DNA of 64,000 nt from Cardiobacterium sp. Marseille-Q4385 (GCF_916618745.1 NZ_OU745373.1:2060501-2124500), one strand, 5' to 3'. Positions 1 to 8,575 are shown, counted from the first letter of the stretch. Notes: generated by a model not told the origin, from the sequence alone. Made by a program: numbers and translations.

Positions 1-636
1 GATGACGAGCAGCGCCGCGCCGACATAAAACGCGACCACCACCGTCTGCGGCACCACGCCCGCCGGTGCCGTGTTGGCGAGACCAACATAAGCGAACACG
101 AACGGCAACACGGCGGCAATCACCGAACCGGCATTGGCGAGAAAACTCTGAATACCGTAGGCATAGCTCTTCTGCTCGTCGTTAACCATATCGCCGACCA
201 TCATCTTGAACGGCTGCATTGCCATGTTGGACGACACATCCAGCAGGGCAATCATCAGCGCGCCAAATACCAGTGCGGCAAGCGGGCCAAAGCCGAAACT
301 GCCGGAGTTCGGCATCAAAATCATCACCAGCACGGCAATCAGCGCGCCATAAAGCAGATACGGCAGGCGACGGCCACCGAGACGTGGCGCCCAAGTGCGG
401 TCCGAATAATGGCCGACGATGGGCTGTACCAAAAGACCCGCCAGCGGCGGCAGGATAAAGAACCAGCCGAGACTGTGCGGGTCAGCGCCGAGTGTTTGGA
501 AAATGCGGCTCATCTGCGAGCTTTGCAGGGTGAAGGCCGTCTGCACGCCGAGAAAGCCGAAGCTGATCATCCAGATAGTACTTTGGGGCAGCGTGGGCAG
601 GCCTTGCTGCGCCGTTTGTGGGGTGGGTTCCGACAT
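1..636 (-). CDS. MFS sugar transporter, SLC45/GPH-like (3' end outside window)
   Basis: Partial gene: 212 codons read without a stop from the ATG at 636 to the window edge. A Shine-Dalgarno AGAGGAG lies about 8 bases upstream of the ATG. The protein is hydrophobic with several membrane spans. Residues near 135-155 read LLDVSSNMAMQPFKMMVGD, which resembles the D-x3-N-x4-P-x4-VGD signature of SLC45/GPH-type sugar:cation symporters such as maltose or sucrose carriers; the RTWAPRLGGRR loop between helices 2 and 3 is also MFS-like. The substrate is not readable from the sequence. The leader contains a LacI-family-like operator, which fits a sugar-inducible transporter. Confidence 0.8.
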   Translation of the reverse strand, partial: MSEPTPQTAQQGLPTLPQSTIWMISFGFLGVQTAFTLQSSQMSRIFQTLGADPHSLGWFFILPPLAGLLVQPIVGHYSDRTWAPRLGGRRLPYLLYGALIAVLVMILMPNSGSFGFGPLAALVFGALMIALLDVSSNMAMQPFKMMVGDMVNDEQKSYAYGIQSFLANAGSVIAAVLPFVFAYVGLANTAPAGVVPQTVVVAFYVGAALLVI

Positions 637-656
637 AAGAAAACTCCTCTGATGGG

Positions 657-683
657 CGGAATGCCCCTGATTGCGGCATTCCG
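657..683. promoter_or_regulatory. Perfect inverted repeat in the transporter leader
   Basis: Arms CGGAATGCC (657-665) and GGCATTCCG (675-683) form a perfect 9-bp inverted repeat with a 9-base loop. It lies directly upstream of the transporter ribosome binding site, so it could be an operator or an mRNA hairpin. There is no T-tract, so it does not look like a terminator. Confidence 0.4.
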
Positions 684-701
684 GTGATTAATCATTCCGT
701 G

Positions 702-715
702 GGAAAACGCTTTAA
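702..715 (-). promoter_or_regulatory. Putative LacI/GalR-family operator
   Basis: GGAAAACGCTTTAA matches the LacI-family/cre-like consensus TGAAAACGCTTTCA at 12 of 14 positions. It sits 66-79 bases upstream of the transporter ATG, where a repressor would block transcription. No cognate regulator is in the window, so the assignment is inferred from motif shape only. A second short palindrome, TTATC-AGGG-GATAA, lies at 852-865. Confidence 0.35.
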
Positions 716-887
716 TAATTCGCAAATTAAAGTTCCGGTAAAAACAAGATTCTCCACCCCCTACGATTGATAAATCTTGAATAAGATTAACGGGAATAGT
801 AAAAAAAATCTAGAAATTCCACGGTTATTTTCACAAAGACAGGAGTGATGCTTATCAGGGGATAACATCTGCATACGTGGCAACAGG

Positions 888-931
888 CAGGACTAACGCC
901 GCTTGATAGATCCAGTATTTACGCCGCTTGG
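888..931 (-). repeat. Two copies of the dispersed CCAAGCGG repeat, 25-bp register
   Basis: On the minus strand, 931-912 reads exactly CCAAGCGGCGTAAATACTGG. A second, diverged copy beginning TCAAGCGGCGTTAG starts 25 bases further on (906-888). This is the same 25-bp register seen at 20042 and 51142. The copies sit downstream of the 979-1623 gene. Confidence 0.75.
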
Positions 932-978
932 CGGGATTTTGCAGTCAGGCAGAAAGCCAGAGAGATGACCGGGACGGC

Positions 979-1623
979 TCAGGGCTCGCGTGTGCCGAGG
1001 CGTTCGCGCAGCACTTCCATACGGGTTTCAAGGTCGTGCAGGGTGCGGGCGCGCATCCCGGCGTGGCCGTTGCGGATGAGGTCGTGGGTGTCGCTGATCA
1101 GTTGTAGCAGTTGACGGCGGTTATGTTCGCCGAGTTCGGCGGCGGGCAGTTGCAGGTAGAGCAGGCTGATATGCGCCAGTTCGGGCAGATAGACGGTGAG
1201 CAGCGGGCGGTTGGCGCGGATTTTATCGTCATCATCGCCGAGACCACGCAGGTAGATTTCGCTGTGGTTGCAGAGTTGTTCGAGGAGGAGGCCGATGCGT
1301 TCGCCATCGGCACGGCAGCGGTATTGCGCCGCGTTATCGCGCAGGGCAGCGAGGTCGGCCATCGCCCGCGCTAGCAGTTGTTCGCGGATGCTCGGTGGTT
1401 TGGCGGCAGGTTGGGGGCGGTAGTGGTGCAGGTAAACCGTCCACAGCCAGGGTAGGGCGGCCAGCGTCAGGCTGGTGATGAGCGCCAGCAGCCATGCACC
1501 AACAGGGGCACCGCCGCGCCAGATAACGCCATGCACAAAGGCCGTGCCGAAGTAGAGGCTGATGAGGCTGGCGACGGCGTAGCAGAGCAGACGGGCGTGC
1601 CGCTTATTGACGTATTTTTTCAA
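979..1623 (-). CDS. Hypothetical protein with two N-terminal membrane spans
   Basis: 214 residues, family not recognised. Two hydrophobic segments (about 10-32 and 42-65) form an N-terminal hairpin, followed by a soluble helical domain with a conserved-looking VYLPELAHISLLYLQLP stretch near residues 143-159. That stretch recalls XpaC-like cytoplasmic domains, but I would not assign it. The ATG lies inside the 3' end of dnaQ (20-base overlap), so it is translationally coupled as the last gene of the lipoprotein-TPR-dnaQ unit. Confidence 0.7.
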   Translation of the reverse strand: MKKYVNKRHARLLCYAVASLISLYFGTAFVHGVIWRGGAPVGAWLLALITSLTLAALPWLWTVYLHHYRPQPAAKPPSIREQLLARAMADLAALRDNAAQYRCRADGERIGLLLEQLCNHSEIYLRGLGDDDDKIRANRPLLTVYLPELAHISLLYLQLPAAELGEHNRRQLLQLISDTHDLIRNGHAGMRARTLHDLETRMEVLRERLGTREP

Positions 1624-2299
1624 GGTAGGCCTGATGAGCAGCGGCTTCTTCGCTGCTGATGTTGATGCGCTGCCAGCTACCGCTGCTCGCGCTGATCGTG
1701 GTTATGATGGTTTCAGCAGGTGTAGCGGCGGATTGCACGGTAGCGGCAGCGAAGTCGAAGCCGGATTGTTCGGTGGTCAGGCGTAGATAGACTTCGGCGA
1801 GGAGCTGCGAGTCAAGCAGCGCGCCGTGCAGGCTGCGGTTGCTGTTATCGATGCCGTAGTATTTGCAGAGTGCGTCCAGATTGTATTTGGCAATGGGGAC
1901 TTTGTTTTTGGCGAGTTGCAGGGTATCGGTGAGCGGGAAGCGGTCTTCGAGTTTGAAGCCGGCTTTGGCGAGTTTGAATTCGCGGTTAAGGAAGGATTGG
2001 TCGAACGGCATGTTGTGCGCGATGAGCTCGTCCGCGCCGTCAAAATAGGCAAGCAGATCGTTGAGGATAGCGGCAAAGGTCGGCTCACCGGCGACGCGTT
2101 CGTTGGTGATGCCGTGCACGCGCACGGCGTCAGGGTCAATGCTTTGTTCGGGGTTGATGTATTGGTGAAAGTAGTTTTCGGTCGGGCGGCGGTCGATGAG
2201 TTCGACGCAGCCGATTTCGATGATGCGGTGACCTTCGGATTTGTCACGGCCATTGAAGTTCATGCCGGTGGTTTCGGTATCGAAGATGATTTGGCGCAT
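1604..2299 (-). CDS. dnaQ: DNA polymerase III epsilon subunit (3'-5' proofreading exonuclease)
   Basis: 231 residues, close to the usual epsilon length (about 240). It removes misincorporated bases within the Pol III core. ExoI is DTETTG with catalytic D7 and E9; ExoII is IAHNMPFD (H95, D100); ExoIII is LHGALLDSQLL with H158 and D163, the DEDDh arrangement. The C-terminal 50 residues after the exonuclease domain would carry the alpha-binding segment and are poorly conserved. The start ATG is 10 bases after the TPR gene stop. dnaQ is paired here with a TPR gene rather than with rnhA. Confidence 0.95.
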   Translation of the reverse strand: MRQIIFDTETTGMNFNGRDKSEGHRIIEIGCVELIDRRPTENYFHQYINPEQSIDPDAVRVHGITNERVAGEPTFAAILNDLLAYFDGADELIAHNMPFDQSFLNREFKLAKAGFKLEDRFPLTDTLQLAKNKVPIAKYNLDALCKYYGIDNSNRSLHGALLDSQLLAEVYLRLTTEQSGFDFAAATVQSAATPAETIITTISASSGSWQRINISSEEAAAHQAYLEKIRQ

Positions 2300-2308
2300 G
2301 GGGTTCCC

Positions 2309-2722
2309 TTAATGAAGAGCGGCGAGATATTTGGGATCTTCGTCGGCAAAGACGGCCTCGCCACCGAGATTATGCGCCTGTTGTAATGCGGCGGTGGCAG
2401 CCGTCTGGCCCAGTTCAAACAGAGCTTGGCCGAGGCGCAGATGGATGAAGGCATTGTCGCTGCCGCCGGGGCAGGGCAGGGCGGCCTGGAATTTGTCGCG
2501 GGCGCGGGTGTAGTCGCCGTGCAGAAACCAGGCGTCACCAACAGCGGCGAGTATCCAGGTTGCCGCTTCCCAGCGGGTTTTGGGTTCGGGCAGCAGATTC
2601 CAGGCGTACTGGTAGGCTTCGATGGCTTGCGGGTATTCGCCCTGCGCAGCGAAGGTGTCGCCGATTTCGCAGAAGCGGTTGATGCGGGTATGCAGATGCG
2701 GGTCGAGAGCGATGTCGGTCAT
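2309..2722 (-). CDS. TPR-repeat protein
   Basis: 137 residues. It contains about three degenerate tetratricopeptide repeats: IGDTFAAQGEYPQAIEAYQYAWNL (about 20-43, quoted in part), VGDAWFLHGDYTRARDKFQAAL (about 60-82) and IHLRLGQALFELGQTAATAAL (about 92-112). There is no signal peptide, so it is a cytoplasmic protein-interaction module. AAGGAA lies six bases before the ATG. It sits between the small lipoprotein gene and dnaQ; a specific partner is not known. Confidence 0.8.
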   Translation of the reverse strand: MTDIALDPHLHTRINRFCEIGDTFAAQGEYPQAIEAYQYAWNLLPEPKTRWEAATWILAAVGDAWFLHGDYTRARDKFQAALPCPGGSDNAFIHLRLGQALFELGQTAATAALQQAHNLGGEAVFADEDPKYLAALH

Positions 2723-2737
2723 TGGATTCCTTGCTGG

Positions 2738-2848
2738 TCAAGCGGATGTATCTGGTCGCGTAGTACCTGGCGAACGCCAGGCTGGCGGCGTTGGCGTGCA
2801 GGCAGCCAGCGCCGTGCAGAGGGTAACAATCAGGGCGGCTTTCAACAT
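2738..2848 (-). CDS. Small lipoprotein, 36 residues
   Basis: A short frame beginning MLKAALIVTLCTALAAC and stopping 15 bases before the TPR gene. The first 17 residues form a lysine-hydrophobic signal peptide ending in the lipobox LAAC, so mature lipidation would be at Cys17; the remaining 19 residues are Pro/Thr/Arg-rich. No strong Shine-Dalgarno is visible, which lowers confidence. Its position at the head of the TPR-dnaQ unit and the clean lipobox argue that it is real. It lacks the GLKGPLY motif of LptM. Confidence 0.45.
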   Translation of the reverse strand: MLKAALIVTLCTALAACTPTPPAWRSPGTTRPDTSA

Positions 2849-3286
2849 GAATGATGGATGGATGGAAAAACGGCGCGGATTGTACGGGGTTTGCGTGGGT
2901 AGTGCCATTGTCTATCCCTCTTATCGCTAAAGACATTTGTGCAGCCATAATATGGTATAAAAACCCATGAAATTCATCCGGATATTCGCTGAGAAGAGTC
3001 TTGTTTCCACTCATAATGGCAATAAAACGCTATGGACTCCCTGACAGCAGCCGTATCGGTTTTGTTATGCGAGATATTGCCTGTTGAATTGCGGATAGCG
3101 TCATAAAAACCATACCACTGTACCGCTTGTCCATAAACCGCATGAAATTCATGGGAAAGCGGTGATGACTATCTCTTATATCAGCAAAATTATTGGCTAT
3201 TTATGGCCAGACACTTTGCACTCGTTGTTTTCTTGTTTCATAATGCGCCGCCTGCGCATTTTTCCCGTTTTTATTCGGAGTTACCC
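2849..3286 (+). promoter_or_regulatory. Intergenic regulatory region with a duplicated CATGAAATTCAT motif
   Basis: 438 bases without a convincing gene between the divergent lipoprotein and antiporter genes. The 12-mer CATGAAATTCAT occurs twice identically, at 2966-2977 and 3141-3152. It is nearly palindromic (ATGAA...TTCAT), so it may be a paired operator. The rest is AT-rich with several possible promoter elements, none decisive. Confidence 0.4.
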
Positions 3287-4666
3287 ATGAATCCAGTCGT
3301 CCTTGCCGTGTGTTTGATGCTGATTTTATCGCTGGCACGCGTGCATGTTGTGTTCAGCCTGATTATCAGTGCTTTTGTCGGCGGACTTGTCGCCAATATT
3401 CCCGCAGAAACTATTCTTGCCGCTTTTCCGCCGGATAAAGTAGCGGGTGTTACGGAGCCGGATACCATTTTGAAACTGAAATATCTGGTCAAAGTCTTTG
3501 AAGAAGGCATTGCCGCAGGTACAGCGACGGCCTTGTCTTATGCGGTGCTCGGTGCCTTCGCCGTCGCCATTTCTTATTCCGGCTTATCGCAGGCAATGGC
3601 GAATGTGATTGTCAAACGCGCTGCGCACGGCAGTGGTAGTTATCTGAAATGGCTGCTGATTATTGCACTGCTTGCCATGAGTATCATGAGTCAGAACCTG
3701 GTGCCGATTCATATTGCTTTTATTCCGCTGATTATTCCGCCGCTGCTGACGGTTATGAACCGCCTCAATCTTGACCGTCGTATGCTCGCCTGCGTGGTCA
3801 CATTCGGTTTGGTTTGTACTTATATGTTTGTGCCCTATGGTTTTGGCGATATTTTCTTGAACAAGATCCTGCTCGGCAATATCAGTAAATTCGGCATGGA
3901 TGTATCTGGCGTCAATATTTATCAGGCAATGGCGATTCCAGCTTTGGGTATGGTTGCAGGGTTGGCAACGGCTATTTTTTACAGCTACCGCAAGCCGCGT
4001 CATTATGAAAATCTGCCGGTCGAAGGGGTAGCGGAACAGATTCCCATCAAACCGGGCAATATCATCATCGCCATCATTGCCGTTACTGTCGCTTTTTTGA
4101 CACAAAAATATACCGGTTCGCTGATTCTCGCCGGCCTGCTGGGTTTTGCCATTTTTATGGTCGCACGCGTCATTCACTGGCAGCAGGCAGATACCGTCTT
4201 TAATAGCGGTATCCGCATGATGAGCATGATTGCCTTCATCATGATTGCCGCCAATGGTTTTGCCGCCGTGATGAATGCCACCGGCGGTATCGAACCGCTA
4301 GTACGCGATAGCGTCGCCTTTTTCGGCAACAGTAAGGCGCTGGTGTCACTGGCGATGCTGGTGGTCGGGTTATTGGTGACGATGGGCATCGGCAGCTCCT
4401 TTTCCACCTTGCCGATTATCGCCGCGATTTATGTGCCGATTTGCGTGCATATGGGCTTTTCGCCGCTAGCGACGGTCGCCATCATTGGTACCGCTGGGGC
4501 ACTCGGTGACGCCGGTTCGCCCGCTTCCGATTCGACTCTTGGCCCGACGATGGGCTTTAATGCCGACGGACAGCATAATCACATCCGCGACAGCGTGATT
4601 CCGACATTCTTGCATTACAACGTACCGTTATTGCTGGCCGGCTGGCTGGCGGCGATGGTGCTGTAA
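3287..4666 (+). CDS. Na+/H+ antiporter family permease
   Basis: 459 residues from the ATG preceded by CGGAG at 3276-3280. An in-frame upstream extension to 3203 has no ribosome binding site. The protein has about 11-12 membrane helices. The C-terminal LGDAGSPASDSTLGPTMG segment (about 400-420) and the early ISAFVGGLVANIP segment are typical of the COG2056 Na+/H+ antiporter-like family (YuiF type), whose members may carry amino acids such as histidine rather than act as simple antiporters. The inner membrane location is clear; the substrate is unknown. It is followed by a good terminator, so it is probably monocistronic. Confidence 0.85.
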   Translation: MNPVVLAVCLMLILSLARVHVVFSLIISAFVGGLVANIPAETILAAFPPDKVAGVTEPDTILKLKYLVKVFEEGIAAGTATALSYAVLGAFAVAISYSGLSQAMANVIVKRAAHGSGSYLKWLLIIALLAMSIMSQNLVPIHIAFIPLIIPPLLTVMNRLNLDRRMLACVVTFGLVCTYMFVPYGFGDIFLNKILLGNISKFGMDVSGVNIYQAMAIPALGMVAGLATAIFYSYRKPRHYENLPVEGVAEQIPIKPGNIIIAIIAVTVAFLTQKYTGSLILAGLLGFAIFMVARVIHWQQADTVFNSGIRMMSMIAFIMIAANGFAAVMNATGGIEPLVRDSVAFFGNSKALVSLAMLVVGLLVTMGIGSSFSTLPIIAAIYVPICVHMGFSPLATVAIIGTAGALGDAGSPASDSTLGPTMGFNADGQHNHIRDSVIPTFLHYNVPLLLAGWLAAMVL

Positions 4667-4682
4667 TTTCTTAAATATAAAG

Positions 4683-4724
4683 CGTATCTGCCGCGATTGT
4701 CTGAAACGGTAGATACGTTTTTTT
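4683..4724 (+). terminator. Rho-independent terminator after the antiporter gene
   Basis: Stem CGTATCTGCCG (4683-4693) pairs with CGGTAGATACG (4707-4717) with one G-T wobble, followed by T7. Confidence 0.8.
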
Positions 4725-4750
4725 GGTTTCTTGTGTTAATGGAGTCTGTG

Positions 4751-6133
4751 ATGCGCAAATCATTCATTATGTTATTGGCTGCTTTGGGAGCGTACAGCGT
4801 TCATGCCGCTGATATTGAATTGCCCGATCTCGGTAATCCCGAAAAACGTATATTCAGCGGCGATAAAGCACGCAATATCGGCATGGCGGTTGAAGGCCGC
4901 CTGCGGCAAAACGGCGAACTGCTTGAGCAGCCGGAAATTACCCAATATGTGCGCGAATTGGGTAATCGTCTCAGCAAATATGCCCCCGCCGCTTCCGGCT
5001 ATCATTTCTTTGTGATCGATTCGCCCGCCATCAATGCCTTTGCCACCAGTGGCGGCTATATTGGTATCAATAGCGGCCTGATAGCGATGACGGACAATGA
5101 AGATCAGCTGGCCGGGGTCATCGCACACGAAATTGGCCACGTCAGCCAATCGCATATCGCGCGCTCTATTGCCAACGCCGAAAAATATACCTGGATGCAG
5201 GCAGTTGGAATGCTGGCCGGTATTGCCGCTGCTGCTGCCGGCGACAGTCCGCAAGGTGCGCGCGCAGCCATTATCGGTTCGCAAGCCTATGTGCGCGAAA
5301 AACAATTGGAATATTCACGCGCCCATGAACAACAGGCGGATGATGTCGCCGTTAAAATTCTGCGTAAAGCGGGCTATGACGAATCACAAATGGCGGTATT
5401 TTTCGAGAAATTGATGGCGCATGGCAGTCAGCCACCGGAATTCTTATTGACCCACCCCTTGCCGCAAAACCGTATTGAGCGCCAATTGGCAAAAGCCGAA
5501 AAAAATAAATCCAGCCGTAATCCGCTGGAATACCAACTCGCCAAAGCGGCTATTGGGCGTTATAGCCGTTATAAACAACGCGATTTCCAACCCACCGATC
5601 CGCTTGCCGCCCAATACCGTCAGGCGCTGGATGCCGAGCGGCGCTACGACCGCGCCACGCTGGCGGTATTGTTGCCAAGCCTGCCTGCCGATAAAAACGC
5701 CGCTTTTGCCCGCTTGCACGGCGAACAGGCATTGGCGGATGGCGACAATAGCAAAGCAGAAGAAATCCTCAGCAAAGCCTGGCAGCGTTGGCGCAATAAT
5801 GAAAACCTGATTATTCCCTATGCCCGCAGTTTAATAGCCGTCGGTAAATATCAGGAAGCGGAAAAACTCTTACAGGCACAAATCGCCCGCGATCCCGGCG
5901 CGGTGCAATATTACGATGTCTATGGCGGTTTGCTTGATAGGCAGCAGCGTAGCGCCGAACAATTCCTGCTTTCCGCCAAATACTATGCCCTGATTGGCGA
6001 TTACAAACTGGCAGAAGCACAAGTATCGCGCGCCTTGAAAGATCCAACCCTGCCGGTTAACGAACGGCAGAAAGTCGGTAATTTGCAAAAGCGCTACGAG
6101 AGGCTGAAAGAAGAGGCCGAAAACGAAAAATAA
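4751..6133 (+). CDS. bepA: Periplasmic M48 metalloprotease/chaperone BepA
   Basis: 460 residues. A signal peptide (1-19, ending VHA) precedes an M48 protease domain with HEIGH at 116-120 and a third-ligand region EQQAD at 183-187, followed by a TPR-like C-terminal half (about 270-450). BepA helps LptD and other outer-membrane proteins mature and degrades stalled ones in the periplasm. E. coli BepA is 487 residues, so this copy is near full length. The ATG with GGAG ten bases upstream was chosen over an in-frame start at 4697. Confidence 0.9.
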   Translation: MRKSFIMLLAALGAYSVHAADIELPDLGNPEKRIFSGDKARNIGMAVEGRLRQNGELLEQPEITQYVRELGNRLSKYAPAASGYHFFVIDSPAINAFATSGGYIGINSGLIAMTDNEDQLAGVIAHEIGHVSQSHIARSIANAEKYTWMQAVGMLAGIAAAAAGDSPQGARAAIIGSQAYVREKQLEYSRAHEQQADDVAVKILRKAGYDESQMAVFFEKLMAHGSQPPEFLLTHPLPQNRIERQLAKAEKNKSSRNPLEYQLAKAAIGRYSRYKQRDFQPTDPLAAQYRQALDAERRYDRATLAVLLPSLPADKNAAFARLHGEQALADGDNSKAEEILSKAWQRWRNNENLIIPYARSLIAVGKYQEAEKLLQAQIARDPGAVQYYDVYGGLLDRQQRSAEQFLLSAKYYALIGDYKLAEAQVSRALKDPTLPVNERQKVGNLQKRYERLKEEAENEK

Positions 6134-6227
6134 GAGATAAAACAGGCAGTATGTAAAGCATTTGTTGGGTATGTAAAAAATAAAACCGCAGGCATTAAAA
6201 TATTTTGCAATAAAGCGGCGGCAATAC

Positions 6228-6257
6228 TTTACAGATAGGCGAATAGCGCTATATAAT
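6228..6257 (+). promoter_or_regulatory. Sigma-70 promoter for the H-NS gene
   Basis: TTTACA (6228-6233), an 18-base spacer, and TATAAT (6252-6257). The predicted transcript start is about 30 bases before the ATG at 6292, within a notably AT-rich leader. Confidence 0.6.
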
Positions 6258-6291
6258 TCTCCCGCTTTCTAACAACAAACGAGGACAAACA

Positions 6292-6603
6292 ATGAGCCTA
6301 GAAGAACTCTTTAATCAAGTTGACAATCTGAACAACGATGACTTTGAAGCGCTGATCAATCATATTGATCGCCAGAAGAAGAAACGCGCCCGCGATATTC
6401 TTTCCGAAGCACAACGACAAGCGGCACGATTCATTACCAGTATGGAAGGCAATAAAGGCCCGGTGCAACGCACCGTAATGCCGCCGCGTTACCGCAATCC
6501 TGCCAACCCGAAACAAACCTGGAGCGGCATGGGGCGTAAACCACAATGGTTTATTGACCATCTGCAACACGGCGGCAGCGAACACGATCTGCTGATCCAA
6601 TAA
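6292..6603 (+). CDS. H-NS family nucleoid protein
   Basis: 103 residues. The N-terminal 60 residues are a charged coiled coil for oligomerisation. The C-terminal domain carries the diagnostic DNA-binding core YRNPANPKQTWSGMGRKPQW (about 75-94), in which the usual loop QGR is MGR. The protein is shorter than E. coli H-NS (137) and similar to the compact betaproteobacterial/Neisseria-type proteins. It would bind AT-rich DNA and silence transcription. It has its own promoter and terminator. Confidence 0.92.
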   Translation: MSLEELFNQVDNLNNDDFEALINHIDRQKKKRARDILSEAQRQAARFITSMEGNKGPVQRTVMPPRYRNPANPKQTWSGMGRKPQWFIDHLQHGGSEHDLLIQ

Positions 6604-6636
6604 ACAGACCGATTAAATGCCGTAAATAACGGACGA

Positions 6637-6666
6637 AAGGCACGATTAATTACCGTGCCTTTTTTA
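6637..6666 (+). terminator. Rho-independent terminator after the H-NS gene
   Basis: AAGGCACG (6637-6644) pairs with CGTGCCTT (6654-6661), leading into a T-rich run. Confidence 0.85.
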
Positions 6667-6688
6667 TTTATCCCGCGAGAAAAAAACC

Positions 6689-7102
6689 ATGAGCGACACC
6701 ATATTTCACAAAATCCTGGCCGGCGAAATTCCCTGCGCCAAAATCTACGAAGACGACAACCTCTTTTCCTTTATGGATGCCTTCCCGCAAAGCAAAGGGC
6801 ACAGCCTGATTATCCCGAAACGCTTTGCCACCGACCTGCTTGATGCCGACCCCGCATCGCTGCAACACATCATCACCTTCAGCCAGAAACTCGCGCGCGC
6901 GCAGAAACAGGCTCTGCAGGCGGATGGCATCCGCGTGGTGCAATACAACGGTGAGGCGGCGGGACAGTCCGTCTTCTATTACCATATGCACCTGATACCG
7001 ATGTGGGCGGGCAAAACGCTCGGCTCGCACGGCAAGGGAGCGGCGGATCTGGCCGAATTGCGCGATACCGCAGACGCTATCCGCGCCGCATTAACCAACT
7101 GA
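6689..7102 (+). CDS. HIT-family nucleotide hydrolase
   Basis: 137 residues, usual length for the family. The N-terminal [19 protein letters not shown] and [11 protein letters not shown] stretches are canonical HIT. The catalytic triad region reads FYYHMHLIP (96-104): H99 and H101 are kept, but the first histidine of H-x-H-x-H is Tyr97, as in some other HIT proteins. It is predicted to cleave AMP-linked substrates in the cytoplasm. It lies 17 bases upstream of folD and probably shares its transcript. Confidence 0.9.
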   Translation: MSDTIFHKILAGEIPCAKIYEDDNLFSFMDAFPQSKGHSLIIPKRFATDLLDADPASLQHIITFSQKLARAQKQALQADGIRVVQYNGEAAGQSVFYYHMHLIPMWAGKTLGSHGKGAADLAELRDTADAIRAALTN

Positions 7103-7119
7103 AATACAAGGGAACCCCA

Positions 7120-7989
7120 ATGAGTGCAGACATCATTGACGGCAAAGCCTTTGCCGCCACTATCCGCGCTGAAGTGGCGCGCGATACCGCTCTTTTCCGC
7201 GAGAAGACCGGCATCCAGCCCGGCCTTGCCGTCGTCCTCGTCGGCAATGACCCGGCCAGCGAAGTCTATGTGCGCAACAAAGGCATCCAGGCCAAAGAAG
7301 CGGGTTTTGCCAGCCTCGAATACAAACTGCCCGCCGACACCACTCAGGAAGCGCTGCTTGCCAAAGTCGCCGAACTCAACGCCGATCCGCAAGTGCACGG
7401 CATCCTCGTGCAACTGCCGCTGCCCAAACACCTTGACGCCGATGCCGTGCTGAATGCCATCACCCCAGACAAAGACGTGGACGGTTTCCATCCCGTTAAC
7501 GTTGGCCGCCTATGGACGGGCAACCCCGTTTCCATTCCCTGCACCCCGCTCGGTTGCTCGCTCATCCTGCGTGACCGCTTGGGCGATCTCGCCGGCAAAC
7601 GCGCCATCGTCATCGGCCGCTCCAACATCGTCGGCAAGCCGATGGTGGCGCTCCTGCTCGCCGCGAACGCCACCGTTACCGTCGCCCACTCACGCAGCCC
7701 CGACCTGCCCGCACTCTGCCGCGAAGCCGACATTGTCGTCGCTGCCGTCGGCAAGGCACAGCTCGTCAAAGGCGACTGGCTGAAACCCGGCGCCATCGTT
7801 CTCGATGTCGGCATCAACCGCATTACCGAAGGCGATAAAACCCGCCTCGTCGGCGACGTGGACTTTGCCAGTGCCGTTGAGACCGCCGGCGCCATTACCC
7901 CCGTACCCGGCGGCATCGGGCCGATGACCATCGCCTGCCTGCTGCGCAATACCCTCGCCTGTGCCCAAGCCCTGCACGGCCAACCATAA
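7120..7989 (+). CDS. folD: Methylenetetrahydrofolate dehydrogenase/cyclohydrolase
   Basis: 289 residues, full length. It interconverts 5,10-methylene-THF, methenyl-THF and 10-formyl-THF for purine and formyl-Met synthesis. The active-site segment SEVYVRNK (Y50, K54), [11 protein letters not shown] near 96, the cofactor loop GRSNIVGKP near 164 and the C-terminal PGGIGPMT are all present. The ATG at 7120 is preceded by AAGGGAA; the longer in-frame start at 7003 overlaps the HIT gene and lacks homology. Confidence 0.96.
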   Translation: MSADIIDGKAFAATIRAEVARDTALFREKTGIQPGLAVVLVGNDPASEVYVRNKGIQAKEAGFASLEYKLPADTTQEALLAKVAELNADPQVHGILVQLPLPKHLDADAVLNAITPDKDVDGFHPVNVGRLWTGNPVSIPCTPLGCSLILRDRLGDLAGKRAIVIGRSNIVGKPMVALLLAANATVTVAHSRSPDLPALCREADIVVAAVGKAQLVKGDWLKPGAIVLDVGINRITEGDKTRLVGDVDFASAVETAGAITPVPGGIGPMTIACLLRNTLACAQALHGQP

Positions 7990-7999
7990 GGACCCCCCC

Positions 8000-8527
8000 A
8001 TGAGTCAAGAAATCGGATTCTTCTACGGCAGCACCACCGGCATGACCGAAGACGTTGCCTACCGCATCGAAGCCTACATCAAAGAAAAACACGGTCTGGA
8101 AATCGTGCCGATCAACATCATCGACCTCGACGACCCGAACGATATGTTCCTCTACAAGCGCATCATCCTCGGCATGCCGACCTGGAACTACGGCGAATAT
8201 CAGGATGACTGGGAACAAGTGGTGGACAAAATCGCCTCGGCCAACCTCGACGGCACGGTGATTGCCATGTTCGGTCTCGGCGACCAGATCGGCTACCCCG
8301 AATACTACCTGGATGCCCTGGGGATGATCGGCGAACAACTGAGCGCGCAAGGTGCAACCTTCATCGGCGAATGGCCGACCGACGGCTACAAATTCACCTC
8401 TTCCAAGGCGGTGAAGGCAAACGGCAAATTCATCGGCCTCGCGCTGGATGAAGACAGCCAGCCGGAAAAAACCCAAGAGCGGCTGGAGGCGTGGGTGGAT
8501 CAAGTTCTCCCGCAGCTGCTTGCCTGA
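8000..8527 (+). CDS. fld: Flavodoxin (long-chain)
   Basis: 175 residues, typical of long-chain flavodoxins. The FMN phosphate loop is YGSTTGMTE (9-17). The isoalloxazine-binding loops PTWNYGEYQDDW (about 57-68) and GLGDQIGYPEYYLDALG (about 92-108) are intact. It is a soluble one-electron carrier for reductases, radical enzymes or nitrogen/sulfur metabolism. The gene starts 10 bases after folD, with AAGGA as ribosome binding site, and ends at a shared terminator. Confidence 0.95.
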   Translation: MSQEIGFFYGSTTGMTEDVAYRIEAYIKEKHGLEIVPINIIDLDDPNDMFLYKRIILGMPTWNYGEYQDDWEQVVDKIASANLDGTVIAMFGLGDQIGYPEYYLDALGMIGEQLSAQGATFIGEWPTDGYKFTSSKAVKANGKFIGLALDEDSQPEKTQERLEAWVDQVLPQLLA

Positions 8528-8540
8528 CAGGAAAAAGCTG

Positions 8541-8560
8541 CCAAGCGGGGTAAACACTGG
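8541..8560 (+). repeat. Single copy of the dispersed CCAAGCGG repeat
   Basis: CCAAGCGGGGTAAACACTGG, 17-18 of 20 positions like the consensus, located between the fld stop and the terminator. Confidence 0.7.
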
Positions 8561-8575
8561 CTTCCCGCAGACTAT

